Assembly (NCBI GenBank): GCA_010202465.1
Contig: CP047919.1
Location: forward strand, 372,001-436,000
Length of the DNA: 64,000 bases
Direction: 5' to 3'
DNA from: Candidatus Saccharibacteria bacterium oral taxon 488
GTDB taxonomy: Bacteria > Patescibacteriota > Saccharimonadia > Saccharimonadales > Saccharimonadaceae
A model generated the notes under the pieces. The model ran no database searches and was not told the DNA's origin. It worked only from the letters and a program-made list of their open reading frames with translations. The number at the start of each line of letters is the position of its first letter. Within the stretch, counting starts at the first letter, position 1. Below are positions 33,354 to 41,654 of the stretch, piece by piece. Made by a program: the position numbers and the translations under genes.

Positions 33354-33785
33354 TTACTTTACCTCAACTTTCTCTGGGGTTTGTGCTGTGTGAGCATGCT
33401 CGCTACCGGCAAATACGCGCAGGCGTTTGAGGCGTTCTGCTTGCAATTTGTTCTTTGGCAACATGCCTTTGACAGCTTCTTCAATAATTCGTTCTGGGTG
33501 GCGTTCACGCATTTCTTTGAACTGCGTTTCTTTGATGCCGCCTGGGAAACCACTGTGACGGTAGTAGTACTTGTCAGTTTCCTTGTAGCCAGTAACGACG
33601 GTGTTTGCAGCGTTGATAACCACGACGTAGTCGCCACCATCAACGTGTGGTGTGTAGGTTGGCTTATATTTACCGGTCAGGTGTTTAGCAATTTCAGTTG
33701 CCAAGCGACCGAGTGGTAATTCGCTCGCGTCAAACAATACCCAGCGGCGAGAAACGTCAGATGGTTTTTGTGAATACGTCTTCAT
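33354..33785 (-). CDS. rplM: 50S ribosomal protein L13
   Basis: 143 residues from ATG 33785, which has GAAGGAGA upstream; an in-frame ATG at 33932 would lie deep inside rplQ. WVLFDASELPLGRLATEIAKHLTGK and GMLPKNKLQAERLKRLRV are L13 signatures. An early 50S assembly protein, usually paired with rpsI as here. Confidence 0.97.
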   Translation of the reverse strand: MKTYSQKPSDVSRRWVLFDASELPLGRLATEIAKHLTGKYKPTYTPHVDGGDYVVVINAANTVVTGYKETDKYYYRHSGFPGGIKETQFKEMRERHPERIIEEAVKGMLPKNKLQAERLKRLRVFAGSEHAHTAQTPEKVEVK

Positions 33786-33786
33786 C

Positions 33787-34173
33787 TTATTTCTCCTTCT
33801 TTGGCATTGGTTTGATGTCGTCGACAAACTCGATGATTGCCATTTGTGCGCCGTCGCCAACACGTAGGCGGGTGCGTTCAACGCGAACATGTCCGCTGGT
33901 GCGGCCGCCGAGTTGTGGGGCAATTTCATCAACGAGCTTGTAAGCAGCAGCGCGAGTGCTGAGTGCTGCGATCACCTGGCGGCGGCTGGCTAGATCGCCC
34001 TTCTTCGCCTTGGTGATGATTTTTTCAATGTGGCGCTTCAGCTCTTTGGCTTTCGGCAAGGTGGTCTCGATTTTGCCGTGATCAACCAGGCTGGTTGCCA
34101 GCCCTTTGAGCAAGGCTCGCCGTTGATCACGCTCACGGCCGAACTTGCGCCCTTGATATCCGTGTCTATGCAT
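33787..34173 (-). CDS. rplQ: 50S ribosomal protein L17
   Basis: 128 residues. MHRHGYQGRKFGRERDQR and the TTLPKAKELKRHIEKIIT segment are characteristic. It follows rpoA by 2 nt, the conserved order. The C-terminal part carries RVERTRLRVGDGAQMAIIEFVD. Confidence 0.98.
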   Translation of the reverse strand: MHRHGYQGRKFGRERDQRRALLKGLATSLVDHGKIETTLPKAKELKRHIEKIITKAKKGDLASRRQVIAALSTRAAAYKLVDEIAPQLGGRTSGHVRVERTRLRVGDGAQMAIIEFVDDIKPMPKKEK

Positions 34174-34175
34174 AG

Positions 34176-35093
34176 TTAAAACTCCAACTCCGCCATCTTG
34201 TCGCGTACTTCATCCAGCGCCTTTGAACCAAAGCCTTTCAATTCTCGCAAATCTTGCTCGGTCAAAGTCACCAGGTCGCGAATGGTGCGGATTTCATTGT
34301 TAATCAGCGCGTTCGTGGTGCGGGCGCTTAGGTTTAATTCTTCGATCGACATGTCAAGTTCAGAATCATCTGCCTCGTCGTTGCCCAGCGCTGGCGCACC
34401 AGTCACTACGGTCGAGCCTGCCAGCGCGCTATATTGACTGACGAGAATCGCTGCTGCCTCCTCAAAGGCTTCGCGCGGTGTCATCGTGCCGTCGGTCTCA
34501 ACCGTCAGGGCCAGCTTCTCGAGGTTGGTCTCGTCGCCAACACGGGTCGAGTCGACCTTGTAGCGAACGCGCAGCACCGGTGTAAAGATAGCGTCGAGCG
34601 CAATCATGTCGGAGTGCAACCGATTGGCACTCGACTCTTCAATCGTCTGATAGCCACGGCCAGCTTCTGCCACCAAGTCCATGATGACGGTCTTGTTCGG
34701 ATCATCAATGGTAGCGATGATGTGGTCTGGGTTAACAACTTCTACTTCGCCGTTTGCTTGGATGTCGCCAGCGGTGATAACACCACCAGTTTTTTCCAGA
34801 CGCAGCTCAACTGGCTCGTCAGTGTGAACGCGGAGTCGCACACCCTTTAGGTTCAGCATGATGTCAACGACATCTTCTTTGATGCCCTCGACAGTGGTGA
34901 ATTCGTGCGTCGCGCCCTCAATACGAAAGGCAACGATCGCGCCACCACGGATGCTGGAGAGCAAGACACGGCGCATTGAGTTACCTAATGTATTGCCGTA
35001 GCCGGCGTGCATCGGCTCGATCAGAAAGGTTGCACTGGTCGCGGAAACATCATCAACGCTCGCGAGTGCTGGATTGTAAATTGCTTTTGCCAT
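34176..35093 (-). CDS. rpoA: RNA polymerase subunit alpha
   Basis: 305 residues. The N-terminal dimerisation domain contains IEPMHAGYGNTLGNSMRRVL, and the C-terminal domain (about 245-305) the helix-hairpin-helix TIRDLVTLTEQDLRELKGFG that binds UP elements and activators. Assembles the core enzyme with RpoB and RpoC (56506-63706). Confidence 0.98.
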   Translation of the reverse strand: MAKAIYNPALASVDDVSATSATFLIEPMHAGYGNTLGNSMRRVLLSSIRGGAIVAFRIEGATHEFTTVEGIKEDVVDIMLNLKGVRLRVHTDEPVELRLEKTGGVITAGDIQANGEVEVVNPDHIIATIDDPNKTVIMDLVAEAGRGYQTIEESSANRLHSDMIALDAIFTPVLRVRYKVDSTRVGDETNLEKLALTVETDGTMTPREAFEEAAAILVSQYSALAGSTVVTGAPALGNDEADDSELDMSIEELNLSARTTNALINNEIRTIRDLVTLTEQDLRELKGFGSKALDEVRDKMAELEF

Positions 35094-35114
35094 AATTCTT
35101 CCCTAACCCTTCTT

Positions 35115-35735
35115 TTATCGTGAGTAATACTCAACAATTAATTGCTCGTTGATATCAGCTTCTGCTTCCTCGCGCTTTGGCAAACCAGTCACTTCAATCT
35201 TCAACTTCTTGCTATCGCTCTTTAGCCAGCTCAGCGGGCCTTGGATTGAATTGTTGATCACGTTGTCAATTTGCGTAAAGTACTCAGATTTGGTGCTCTT
35301 TGGGCGAACGGTGATGACGTCGCCAGCTTTAACGCGAATCGATGGAATATCGACGCGGCGGCCGTTTAGCTCAAAGTGGCCGTGGCTGACTAGTTGGCGA
35401 GCAGCGCGGCGGCTAACAGCGAATCCAGAACGATAAACGACATTATCCAAGCGGCGCTCCAGCAACTTGAGCAGATTTTCGCCTGCCAAACCTTCTTGGG
35501 CGCGAGTTGCTTCGTTCATCAGCCGAGCAAATTGCTTTTCCACTAAACCATACAGGCGGCGAACTTTTTGCTTTTCGCGCAGCTGCGTGGCGTACAAGCT
35601 TGGCTTGCTATGTCGGCTGTGTGCGTGCTGACCTGGAATGCCAGATTTTCGTGCCAAAACTTTATGTGCTTTTGGATGAAGCGCATAACCTTCGCGGCGG
35701 CTTTGCTTGACAATCGGTGAATTATCTCGTGCCAT
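35115..35735 (-). CDS. rpsD: 30S ribosomal protein S4, cysteine-free
   Basis: 206 residues with an S4 RNA-binding domain (about 98-160: RLDNVVYRSGFAVSRRAARQ, then LVSHGHFELNGRRVDIPS). Primary binder of the 16S 5' domain. The N-terminus, which in zinc-type S4 holds a cysteine cluster, has none here. Confidence 0.98.
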   Translation of the reverse strand: MARDNSPIVKQSRREGYALHPKAHKVLARKSGIPGQHAHSRHSKPSLYATQLREKQKVRRLYGLVEKQFARLMNEATRAQEGLAGENLLKLLERRLDNVVYRSGFAVSRRAARQLVSHGHFELNGRRVDIPSIRVKAGDVITVRPKSTKSEYFTQIDNVINNSIQGPLSWLKSDSKKLKIEVTGLPKREEAEADINEQLIVEYYSR

Positions 35736-35737
35736 AA

Positions 35738-36127
35738 TTATGCCCTCCGTGCCTTTCGTGGACGGACACCGCCGTGAGGCACGCCAGTTACGTCCTTAAT
35801 ACTTTCTACTGAGATGTCGAAGGCGCCAATCGCACGAATAGCGGCGTCACGGCCCAAACCGACACCTTTGACGAAAACGTCAACTGATTTCAAACCATAC
35901 TGAGTTTTCGCAGCTTCAGCAGCTTTCTCAGCAGCAACCTGTGAAGCATAGGCGGTGCCTTTTTTGCTACCACGGAAACCACATGCACCAGCTGATGAAG
36001 CGGTCAACACGTTACCTTTCTTGTCGGAAAAAGTAACGATGGTGTTGTTAAATGTTGCTTGAATATGCAGCTGACCAGCTGGGACTGATCGGCGCTGCTT
36101 CTTCTTGGTAGATTTTGCGTCTGCCAT
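35738..36127 (-). CDS. rpsK: 30S ribosomal protein S11
   Basis: 129 residues: GQLHIQATFNNTIVTFSDKKG, SSAGACGFRGSKKGTAYASQ and the C-terminal HGGVRPRKARRA. Lines the mRNA exit platform. Two bases separate it from rpsD. Confidence 0.98.
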   Translation of the reverse strand: MADAKSTKKKQRRSVPAGQLHIQATFNNTIVTFSDKKGNVLTASSAGACGFRGSKKGTAYASQVAAEKAAEAAKTQYGLKSVDVFVKGVGLGRDAAIRAIGAFDISVESIKDVTGVPHGGVRPRKARRA

Positions 36128-36142
36128 TTCTTAGTCCTTTCT

Positions 36143-36529
36143 TTAGGTCTTACTTGCTGCTTTTGGTTGTGTACCGCCCACGGCGATGGCGCGACCCTTG
36201 CGAGTTCGTGCATTCGTACGAGTCCGCTGTCCGCGTGTCGGCAGTCCTGCTTTATGGCGAAGACCGCGATAGGCGTTGATATCCTTCAAGCGCTTAATAT
36301 TATTCGTCACCAAGCGCTGGAGATCACCCTCAACGGTGTATTCGCTGTCGATAATTTCGCGAATCTTGTTTTCTTCAGCCTCGGTGAGATCTTTCACCCG
36401 AGTGGTCGGCTCAATCTTAGCCGCCGCAAGGATGCTCGAAGCGTGCTTTGGCCCAATCCCATAAATATAGGTGAGCGCGATTTGTACCTGCTTCTCTGTT
36501 GGGATAACTACCCCAGCAATTCGAGCCAT
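36143..36529 (-). CDS. rpsM: 30S ribosomal protein S13
   Basis: 128 residues: [34 protein letters not shown] and the [20 protein letters not shown] tail that contacts P-site tRNA. It overlaps the end of rpmJ closely, in the usual order rpmJ-rpsM-rpsK-rpsD-rpoA-rplQ. Confidence 0.98.
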   Translation of the reverse strand: MARIAGVVIPTEKQVQIALTYIYGIGPKHASSILAAAKIEPTTRVKDLTEAEENKIREIIDSEYTVEGDLQRLVTNNIKRLKDINAYRGLRHKAGLPTRGQRTRTNARTRKGRAIAVGGTQPKAASKT

Positions 36530-36531
36530 GC

Positions 36532-36660
36532 TTAACCCTGCCTTTGCTTGTTCTTAGGTTTTCGTTTGTTGATGACGTATAGGCGGCCTTTGCGGCGCAC
36601 TAGCTTGTCACCTTTCTTGGGATCTTTGTCGATCTTCTTGACACTTGCACGAACTTTCAT
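36532..36660 (-). CDS. rpmJ: 50S ribosomal protein L36, zinc-free form
   Basis: 42 residues, MKVRASVKK at the start and [25 protein letters not shown] end (given here only in part: [10 protein letters not shown], then KNKQRQG). The usual CxxC...C...H zinc cluster is replaced by a Lys/Asp-rich loop ([11 protein letters not shown]), making it slightly longer than the 37-38 residue norm. It lies between infA and rpsM as in most bacteria and is easily missed because of its size. Confidence 0.95.
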   Translation of the reverse strand: MKVRASVKKIDKDPKKGDKLVRRKGRLYVINKRKPKNKQRQG

Positions 36661-36711
36661 AAAGTGCTCTGAAATCTCCCTTCCCGAGTAAACCCGAGAT
36701 TATCGTTAGTA

Positions 36712-36978
36712 TTATGACGAGCGCCGCGTGTTTCGAGCCACGTGCGCTGGTCGCTCCTCCTTGAGGCGAAAGACGATGCGACCCTTTGTGAGATCGTAAG
36801 GAGTCATCTCGACTTCCACCCTATCACCAGGCACCAGGCGGATGTAATTCTTGCGCATCCGTCCCGAAATGTGCGCGATGATACTATGGCCATTCTCCAG
36901 TTCCACCCGAAATTGGGTATTAGGCAGTGCTTCCACCACCTTACCAATCATCTTGATGACTTCCTTTTGACTCGCCAT
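36712..36978 (-). CDS. infA: Translation initiation factor IF-1
   Basis: 88 residues, an OB fold with [40 protein letters not shown] and LTKGRIVFR. Occupies the 30S A site during initiation. The C-terminus carries about 15 extra residues ([14 protein letters not shown]) compared with the usual 72. First gene of its operon. Confidence 0.97.
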   Translation of the reverse strand: MASQKEVIKMIGKVVEALPNTQFRVELENGHSIIAHISGRMRKNYIRLVPGDRVEVEMTPYDLTKGRIVFRLKEERPAHVARNTRRSS

Positions 36979-36993
36979 AAGTTACAGTTGTCA

Positions 36994-37022
36994 ATTATAC
37001 CGTATCGTCTCGGCGATTACAA
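36994..37022 (-). promoter_or_regulatory. Promoter of the infA-rpsI operon
   Basis: Minus strand -35 TTGTAA (37017-37022), 17-bp spacer, -10 TATAAT (36994-36999). The -35 overlaps the secY stop codon; leader only about 9 nt with no clear ribosome binding site. Confidence 0.7.
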
Positions 37023-38480
37023 GAGGGACGAGCGTCGTTTTTTCGACTTTTTCTTGGTCAGTTCGTCTGGGTCAAAGTCGTCATAGGTAACCATCAGAGC
37101 GCGCGAGTTGAGCTGGCGCAGTGACTCGAGGCCGACCGAGACCACGATGAGCAGCCCGGTACCACCGATCGACAGACGCGAGCCGCGGATTGCCGCCAGG
37201 TGATACATCAAATATTCAGCGACAAACGGCAAGATAGCAATGATACCAAGAACGATTGAGCCGAACAAAATCAAGCGATTGACGGTGCGCATCAGATACT
37301 TTTCGGTTTGTTCACCGGGTCGAACACCCTCGATAAAGCCGCCCTGCTTTTGCAGATTCTCAGCGATTTCGTTGGCGTTAAAGACGATCCCGGTGTAAAA
37401 ATAGGTAAAGGCAATAACTAGGAGGAAATACAGCGTCGGGTAAATGAACGCCTCCCAGGTACTGCCGGTAAAGGAGCCTGGGTTGGGTGCCTGGAACCAC
37501 GTGATCAGGGTGTTAGCAGTGTTTTGCAGGTTTGGATTGCCTGATGCCTTCATGACTTGGCCGATGAATTGCGGCAAGCTGAGGAAGGCGACGGCAAAGA
37601 TGACCGGGATGACGCCAGCAGCGATTAGCTTGACCGGCAGGATGCTCTTGATACCACCGTAGCTGGAGTTGCCGTGGATACGCTTGGCGTAGTTGATAGT
37701 GATGACGCGCTGGGCTTCATTAATTTTCACCAGGAAATAGAGAACGATGAGTGAGGCGATAGCCATGATCACCACCAGCCAAAAGACGGTTGGATTGACC
37801 GGCAGGGTAAACCAGTTAAAGACGTTCAGTCCGCCAGCCGAGGTGTTGCCGAGCGACGAGATGAGTGAGCCGAGCATCTGCGGGATCTGGCTGATGATAC
37901 CAGCGAAAATCAAGATAGAGATACCATTACCGATACCTTGCTCGGTGATCAATTCACCCAGCCACATGAGTAACACCGAACCGGCCGTCATTGCCGTCAC
38001 GCCAACTGTCCACTCGAGCATCGTCGGATCGCTCAGCGTGGTCGTACCACCAGCCAGCACCGTCTGGCGCAACAGGAAGATAAAGGCGATTGACTGGACG
38101 ATAGCCAGTGGGATGGTTAGCCGCCGCGTCCACTGCTGGATCTTGCGCCTGCCTGATTCGCCGTCCTTGTGCAGCTCTTCAAGCTTTGGAATGGCCTTGG
38201 TGAGCAGCTGGGTGATGATGCTGGCGGTAATAAATGGGCTGAGTCCAACCAGTACGAGTGAAAAGCTCGCTAGCGCGCCGCCCGAGAGCAAGTTCAAGAA
38301 CCCACCGAGGTCGGTCTGCCCCAGCGCCGCTGCCAGTGCCGTCTTCATCTGTGTCGGATTCGCCAGCGGCACCGGAATATGCGCCAGCATTCGATACACC
38401 ACAATAATCCCCACCACAATGGCCAGGCGTTTCTGCATATCTTTATTTTTCAGCGACCGGAAAATTATTCTCCAATTCAT
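37017..38480 (-). CDS. secY: Preprotein translocase subunit SecY
   Basis: 487 residues with ten hydrophobic helices. MQKRLAIVVGIIVVYRMLAHIPVPL begins helix 1 (family RxxxHxPxPG region), SGGALASFSLVLVGLSPFITASII is the plug and helix 2 region, and KQGGFIEGVRPGEQTEKYL the cytoplasmic loop. It is the pore of the Sec channel with SecE. It has its own promoter and is separated from the spc operon by an opposite-strand gene; adk and map are not found between secY and infA. Confidence 0.97.
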   Translation of the reverse strand: MNWRIIFRSLKNKDMQKRLAIVVGIIVVYRMLAHIPVPLANPTQMKTALAAALGQTDLGGFLNLLSGGALASFSLVLVGLSPFITASIITQLLTKAIPKLEELHKDGESGRRKIQQWTRRLTIPLAIVQSIAFIFLLRQTVLAGGTTTLSDPTMLEWTVGVTAMTAGSVLLMWLGELITEQGIGNGISILIFAGIISQIPQMLGSLISSLGNTSAGGLNVFNWFTLPVNPTVFWLVVIMAIASLIVLYFLVKINEAQRVITINYAKRIHGNSSYGGIKSILPVKLIAAGVIPVIFAVAFLSLPQFIGQVMKASGNPNLQNTANTLITWFQAPNPGSFTGSTWEAFIYPTLYFLLVIAFTYFYTGIVFNANEIAENLQKQGGFIEGVRPGEQTEKYLMRTVNRLILFGSIVLGIIAILPFVAEYLMYHLAAIRGSRLSIGGTGLLIVVSVGLESLRQLNSRALMVTYDDFDPDELTKKKSKKRRSSLL

Positions 38481-38522
38481 GTTTTAGCCCCTCATAGTCA
38501 CTAACAATTCTTAACTCTGTCA

Positions 38523-38528
38523 ATTATA
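38523..38528 (-). promoter_or_regulatory. -10 box of secY
   Basis: TATAAT on the minus strand; leader of about 36 nt ending with GAGGGG before the ATG. Confidence 0.6.
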
Positions 38529-38576
38529 CATGACCGCGGCCGATATTTCCATACTAAAAACATAAAGCACATGCGC

Positions 38577-38582
38577 TATAAT
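38577..38582 (+). promoter_or_regulatory. -10 box of the OmpA-like gene
   Basis: TATAAT with about 30 nt of leader and GAGGTG before the ATG at 38619. Confidence 0.55.
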
Positions 38583-38618
38583 TGAAATAATTAACATAAC
38601 GCAAGATTGAGGTGTCAT

Positions 38619-39323
38619 ATGCAACAGCAGCCCGAAACTCCAGTAACTCCATCGCCAATGCCGCAGCTAAGCCCAGAATTACCGCCACATTATCCGCCAA
38701 AGAAAAGTAAGCTATGGCTATGGATTATGCTGGCGATTGTCGGCGTGTTGGTGATAGTTGGGGTTATCATAACAATTATTATTGTGTCGAATAACTCCAC
38801 TTCTTCAGCTGATACAACAACTTCACGTCAGCGAGCGACCAGGCCCGATAAGAATAATGACAATGAGGAGGATGAAGACAATCAACAAGGCTCAACTACG
38901 AAGGCCACAAAATGCCTAACGTCTGCAGATTTTCGAAGATCTGGCTATACACACGTAAAGGATGGCTATTTTGTGTTAGAGAACGGCAAGTTTAACTTTC
39001 GTAGCATTATCTTTAAGCCAGATTCAACGCAATACCAACGTGGAACTTCCAATGTTGAAATGGCTAAGCTAGGAATGCTTTACAAATTTAATACTGACAA
39101 GCAATTTTCGATTGAACTGGTCCCTAATGAGACGGGTGAGGACTCAAAGCTGGCTTTGGAGCGTGCCGATAAGATTAAGCACGATTTGGTATCTAATGGA
39201 ATTCCAGAGCATAAGATTACTGTTTCTGAGCCAATAGTCGCCACCCATGATAATAGTGATGATGCAGCCAACAGGCGTGTAACGATTTATTTAGTTGCAC
39301 CGCAGAAATGTAGCGAAAAGTAA
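38619..39323 (+). CDS. Membrane-anchored protein with OmpA-like C-terminal domain
   Basis: 234 residues from ATG 38619 (GAGGTG upstream). A Pro-rich N-terminus (1-28) is followed by a membrane helix (about 32-58), a Ser/Thr/Asp/Glu-rich linker and a C-terminal domain (about 115-230). This has FNFRSIIFKPDS, then LALERADKIKHDLVSNGIPE and ANRRVTIYLVAP, as in OmpA/MotB peptidoglycan-binding domains. It probably tethers the membrane to the wall. Inserted on the opposite strand between rplO and secY. Confidence 0.78.
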   Translation: MQQQPETPVTPSPMPQLSPELPPHYPPKKSKLWLWIMLAIVGVLVIVGVIITIIIVSNNSTSSADTTTSRQRATRPDKNNDNEEDEDNQQGSTTKATKCLTSADFRRSGYTHVKDGYFVLENGKFNFRSIIFKPDSTQYQRGTSNVEMAKLGMLYKFNTDKQFSIELVPNETGEDSKLALERADKIKHDLVSNGIPEHKITVSEPIVATHDNSDDAANRRVTIYLVAPQKCSEK

Positions 39324-39343
39324 TCCGACCCACCAAGATAAAA

Positions 39344-39375
39344 GAAAATCCCCTTCTCCTGCGAAGGGGATTTTC
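39344..39375. terminator. Bidirectional intrinsic terminator
   Basis: Perfect 13-bp stem (39344-39356 with 39363-39375) with T-rich tails on both strands. It ends both the OmpA-like gene and the rplF-rplO operon. Confidence 0.9.
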
Positions 39376-39392
39376 TAGTCACCAAAGGAAGA

Positions 39393-39866
39393 TTATTTCT
39401 CCTCGGCTTCTTTCATGCTTTTACGCAAGAGCGTCGGGACTTTCTCAAACGAGCCGCCGGCTTTTTCAATCGCTGTAACGACTGAAGCAGACGCAGCCTG
39501 TACTTTCAAGTCAACCTTAGCCTTCAATTCACCGCGAGCGATCACCTTGACCGTGTGGAATGGTGTGGCGATGTAGCCTTCGGTAAACAGCAGCGCGTTG
39601 TCAACGGTTTTGCCGTCAAAGGCGTTCAAGTGGTCGAGGTAGACTACCTGAGCTGGCGTGCGCAAGCTCTTAAAACCACGAGCTTTTGGTACAGCCTGAG
39701 CCAATGGACGCTGACCACCCTGGAACATGGCGCGAAGCTTTTTACCAGTGCGGGCGTTCTGACCCTTGGTACCGCGACCAGCGGTTTTACCCTGGCCAGC
39801 AGCGATACCGCGACCGACGCGCTTTTTATTCTTGTTTGCTGAAACTTGGAGATCGTTGTATTTCAT
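39393..39866 (-). CDS. rplO: 50S ribosomal protein L15
   Basis: 157 residues: KKRVGRGIAAGQGKTAGRGTKGQ basic Gly-rich N-terminus (shown in part by GRGIAAGQGKTAGRG), QGGQRPLAQAVPKARGF and VKVIARGELKAKVDLKV. It starts inside the rpsE stop (TAATG). The L30 gene usually found between rpsE and rplO is absent. Confidence 0.97.
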   Translation of the reverse strand: MKYNDLQVSANKNKKRVGRGIAAGQGKTAGRGTKGQNARTGKKLRAMFQGGQRPLAQAVPKARGFKSLRTPAQVVYLDHLNAFDGKTVDNALLFTEGYIATPFHTVKVIARGELKAKVDLKVQAASASVVTAIEKAGGSFEKVPTLLRKSMKEAEEK

Positions 39867-40456
39867 TACTTAGCCTCCTTTTTAGCAGCTTTTTTGACTG
39901 GCTGAGCGTTGAGCCACTCTTCGCGTGGAACGAGTGATTTCAAGGCTTCAATGGTTGCGTAAGCGATGTTTACCTTGTTGGTTGAGCCAAGTGACTTAGT
40001 CAGTAGGTTACGAACACCGGTCACGCCGATGATCTGCCGGACAACACCACCAGCGATGATACCAGTACCAGGAGCAGCCGGCTTGATCAGCACGCGGGCG
40101 CCTGAGAACTTAACTTCGCTGTCATGCGGAATCGTCTCGCCGCTCAGCGGCAAAGTGATCAAGTGCTTCTTAGCAACTGAGGTTGCCTTGGCGACCGCAG
40201 CCTGCACATCGGCACCTTTGGCCACACCGACACCAACCTTGTCCTTGCGGTTACCAACAACCACCAACGCCTTAAAGCGGAAACGGCGGCCACCTTTGAC
40301 CACGCGGGACACGCGGTCAATGTTGATGACCAATTCTTCAAACTCTTTTGGTGCGTCATCGCGCACATTTCGCCGGTCATCGCGGCGACCACCACGCGGA
40401 CTGCGAGGCCGACGGCCTTCTGCGCGTGGGGTAGTATTTGCAGCTTGTTCTGCCAT
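39866..40456 (-). CDS. rpsE: 30S ribosomal protein S5
   Basis: 196 residues from ATG 40456 (AGAGGA upstream). A basic, Arg/Pro-rich N-terminal extension of about 40 residues precedes the S5 dsRNA-like domain with DRVSRVVKGGRRFRFKALVV and the C-terminal domain with GVVRQIIGVTGVRNLLTKSLGS. Takes part in mRNA unwinding and decoding fidelity. Confidence 0.97.
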   Translation of the reverse strand: MAEQAANTTPRAEGRRPRSPRGGRRDDRRNVRDDAPKEFEELVINIDRVSRVVKGGRRFRFKALVVVGNRKDKVGVGVAKGADVQAAVAKATSVAKKHLITLPLSGETIPHDSEVKFSGARVLIKPAAPGTGIIAGGVVRQIIGVTGVRNLLTKSLGSTNKVNIAYATIEALKSLVPREEWLNAQPVKKAAKKEAK

Positions 40457-40457
40457 A

Positions 40458-40676
40458 CTAATCCTCTTTCTCTCCTTCTTCAATTCTAACCTTCAACTCA
40501 TGCAAAGCACTTCTAGGATCAATCGCCGCTGCAGCCATGGTACGCAAGAGACCATCAATCTCACGTTCGACGACCTCACTTGGAGATATGCAGAGACCTG
40601 CAAAGTTCTCTGGGCCCCACTCGCGCGGGCCAGTATAATAACGACGCTCAGTTTCTTTTAATACATCCTTTACCAT
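40458..40676 (-). CDS. Lineage-specific 72-residue protein between rplR and rpsE (orf72)
   Basis: Starts one base after the rplR stop and ends one base before the rpsE ATG, with TTGGAG upstream. It contains an aromatic segment (RRYYTGPREWGPENFAG), a helical middle (SEVVEREIDGLLRTMAAAA) and an acidic tail (EEGEKED). No recognised family. In the standard spc operon rplR is followed directly by rpsE. The tight spacing argues for a genuine co-translated gene, possibly a ribosome-associated factor. Confidence 0.65.
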   Translation of the reverse strand: MVKDVLKETERRYYTGPREWGPENFAGLCISPSEVVEREIDGLLRTMAAAAIDPRSALHELKVRIEEGEKED

Positions 40677-40677
40677 A

Positions 40678-41028
40678 CTAGAACTCCAATCCTTCTTGGC
40701 GCGCAGCATCAGCCAATGCCTTTAGGCGACCAGCGTACTGGCGGCCGTTGCGGTCAAAGACCACCGCGCTAATGTTACTTTTCTTTGCTTTCTTGGCAAT
40801 TTCGGTACCGACGGTAGCGCATTTCTCGCTCATGGTACCGGTTGCTTTGGTGCCAACGGTAGTTGCGGCAGCCAATGTCTTGCCTGCGACGTCGTCGATC
40901 AGCTGCACGCTAACGTGCAGGTTGCTGATGGTGACGGTTAGGCGTGGGCGCTCTGCAGTGCCTGAAACCTTGGCGCGAACGCGGTTTTTGCGAAGAGCTT
41001 GGTTGAGTAATTTCTTATTTTCTACCAT
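40678..41028 (-). CDS. rplR: 50S ribosomal protein L18
   Basis: 116 residues: KNRVRAKVSGTAERPRLTVT, IDDVAGKTLAAATT and FDRNGRQYAGRLKALADAAR. Binds 5S rRNA with L5. Follows rplF by 2 nt. Confidence 0.98.
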   Translation of the reverse strand: MVENKKLLNQALRKNRVRAKVSGTAERPRLTVTISNLHVSVQLIDDVAGKTLAAATTVGTKATGTMSEKCATVGTEIAKKAKKSNISAVVFDRNGRQYAGRLKALADAARQEGLEF

Positions 41029-41030
41029 GA

Positions 41031-41570
41031 TTACTTACCTGTCTTTCCTGCTTTGCGCAAAATTTGCTCGTCGGCGTACTTGATACCCTTGCCCTTGTAT
41101 GGTTCAGGCTTCTTCAGCGCGCGGATTTCCGCAGCGACTTGGCCGACTTGCTGCTTATTGATACCGCTGACGATGATGGTCATCTTTTCGTTGGTAACGG
41201 TGATGCCCTCTGGGGCTTTGTATTTGACTGGGTGTGAAAACCCGAGCGCCATTTCCAGCTCATTGTTGCTGGAGCTAACGCGGAAACCGACACCATTGAC
41301 CTCGAGACGCTTCTCGTAGCCTTTGGTCACGCCGATTACCATGTTGTTGATCAGCGCGCGCATCAGACCATGCTGGGCGCGAGCAGTTTTGGACTCATCC
41401 TTCGGATGAACCGTGACGTGTCCGTCTTCGACTTTCACCTCAACTGCTGGCGTGATGAATTGCGTCAATTCACCTTTCGGGCCCTTTACGACCACGTCAC
41501 CAGAGTCAACCGTGATTGTCACACCGGCCGGAATAACCACCGGCAGTTTTCCGATTCGACTCAGACTCAT
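41031..41570 (-). CDS. rplF: 50S ribosomal protein L6
   Basis: 179 residues with two repeated alpha/beta domains: MSRIGKLPVVIPAG-like start MSLSRIGKLPVVIPAGV and the C-terminal KPEPYKGKGIKYADEQILRK. First gene of the rplF-rplO unit, with its own promoter; in most bacteria it follows rpsH directly. Confidence 0.98.
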   Translation of the reverse strand: MSLSRIGKLPVVIPAGVTITVDSGDVVVKGPKGELTQFITPAVEVKVEDGHVTVHPKDESKTARAQHGLMRALINNMVIGVTKGYEKRLEVNGVGFRVSSSNNELEMALGFSHPVKYKAPEGITVTNEKMTIIVSGINKQQVGQVAAEIRALKKPEPYKGKGIKYADEQILRKAGKTGK

Positions 41571-41606
41571 TACTCACCTTTCGTGTGATTTGATATTAAC
41601 CTTGGT

Positions 41607-41636
41607 ATTTTAGCATAGATTAGGGGTGAAATGCAA
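41607..41636 (-). promoter_or_regulatory. Promoter of the rplF-rplO operon
   Basis: Minus strand -35 TTGCAT (41631-41636), 18-bp spacer, extended -10 TGCTAAAAT (hexamer 41607-41612); AAAGGTGA precedes the rplF ATG. Confidence 0.7.
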
Positions 41637-41654
41637 GGTTCTTGATCGTTCTGC

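Noticed and set aside
37747..38487. Plus-strand open frame of 246 residues
   Set aside because: Antisense shadow of secY.
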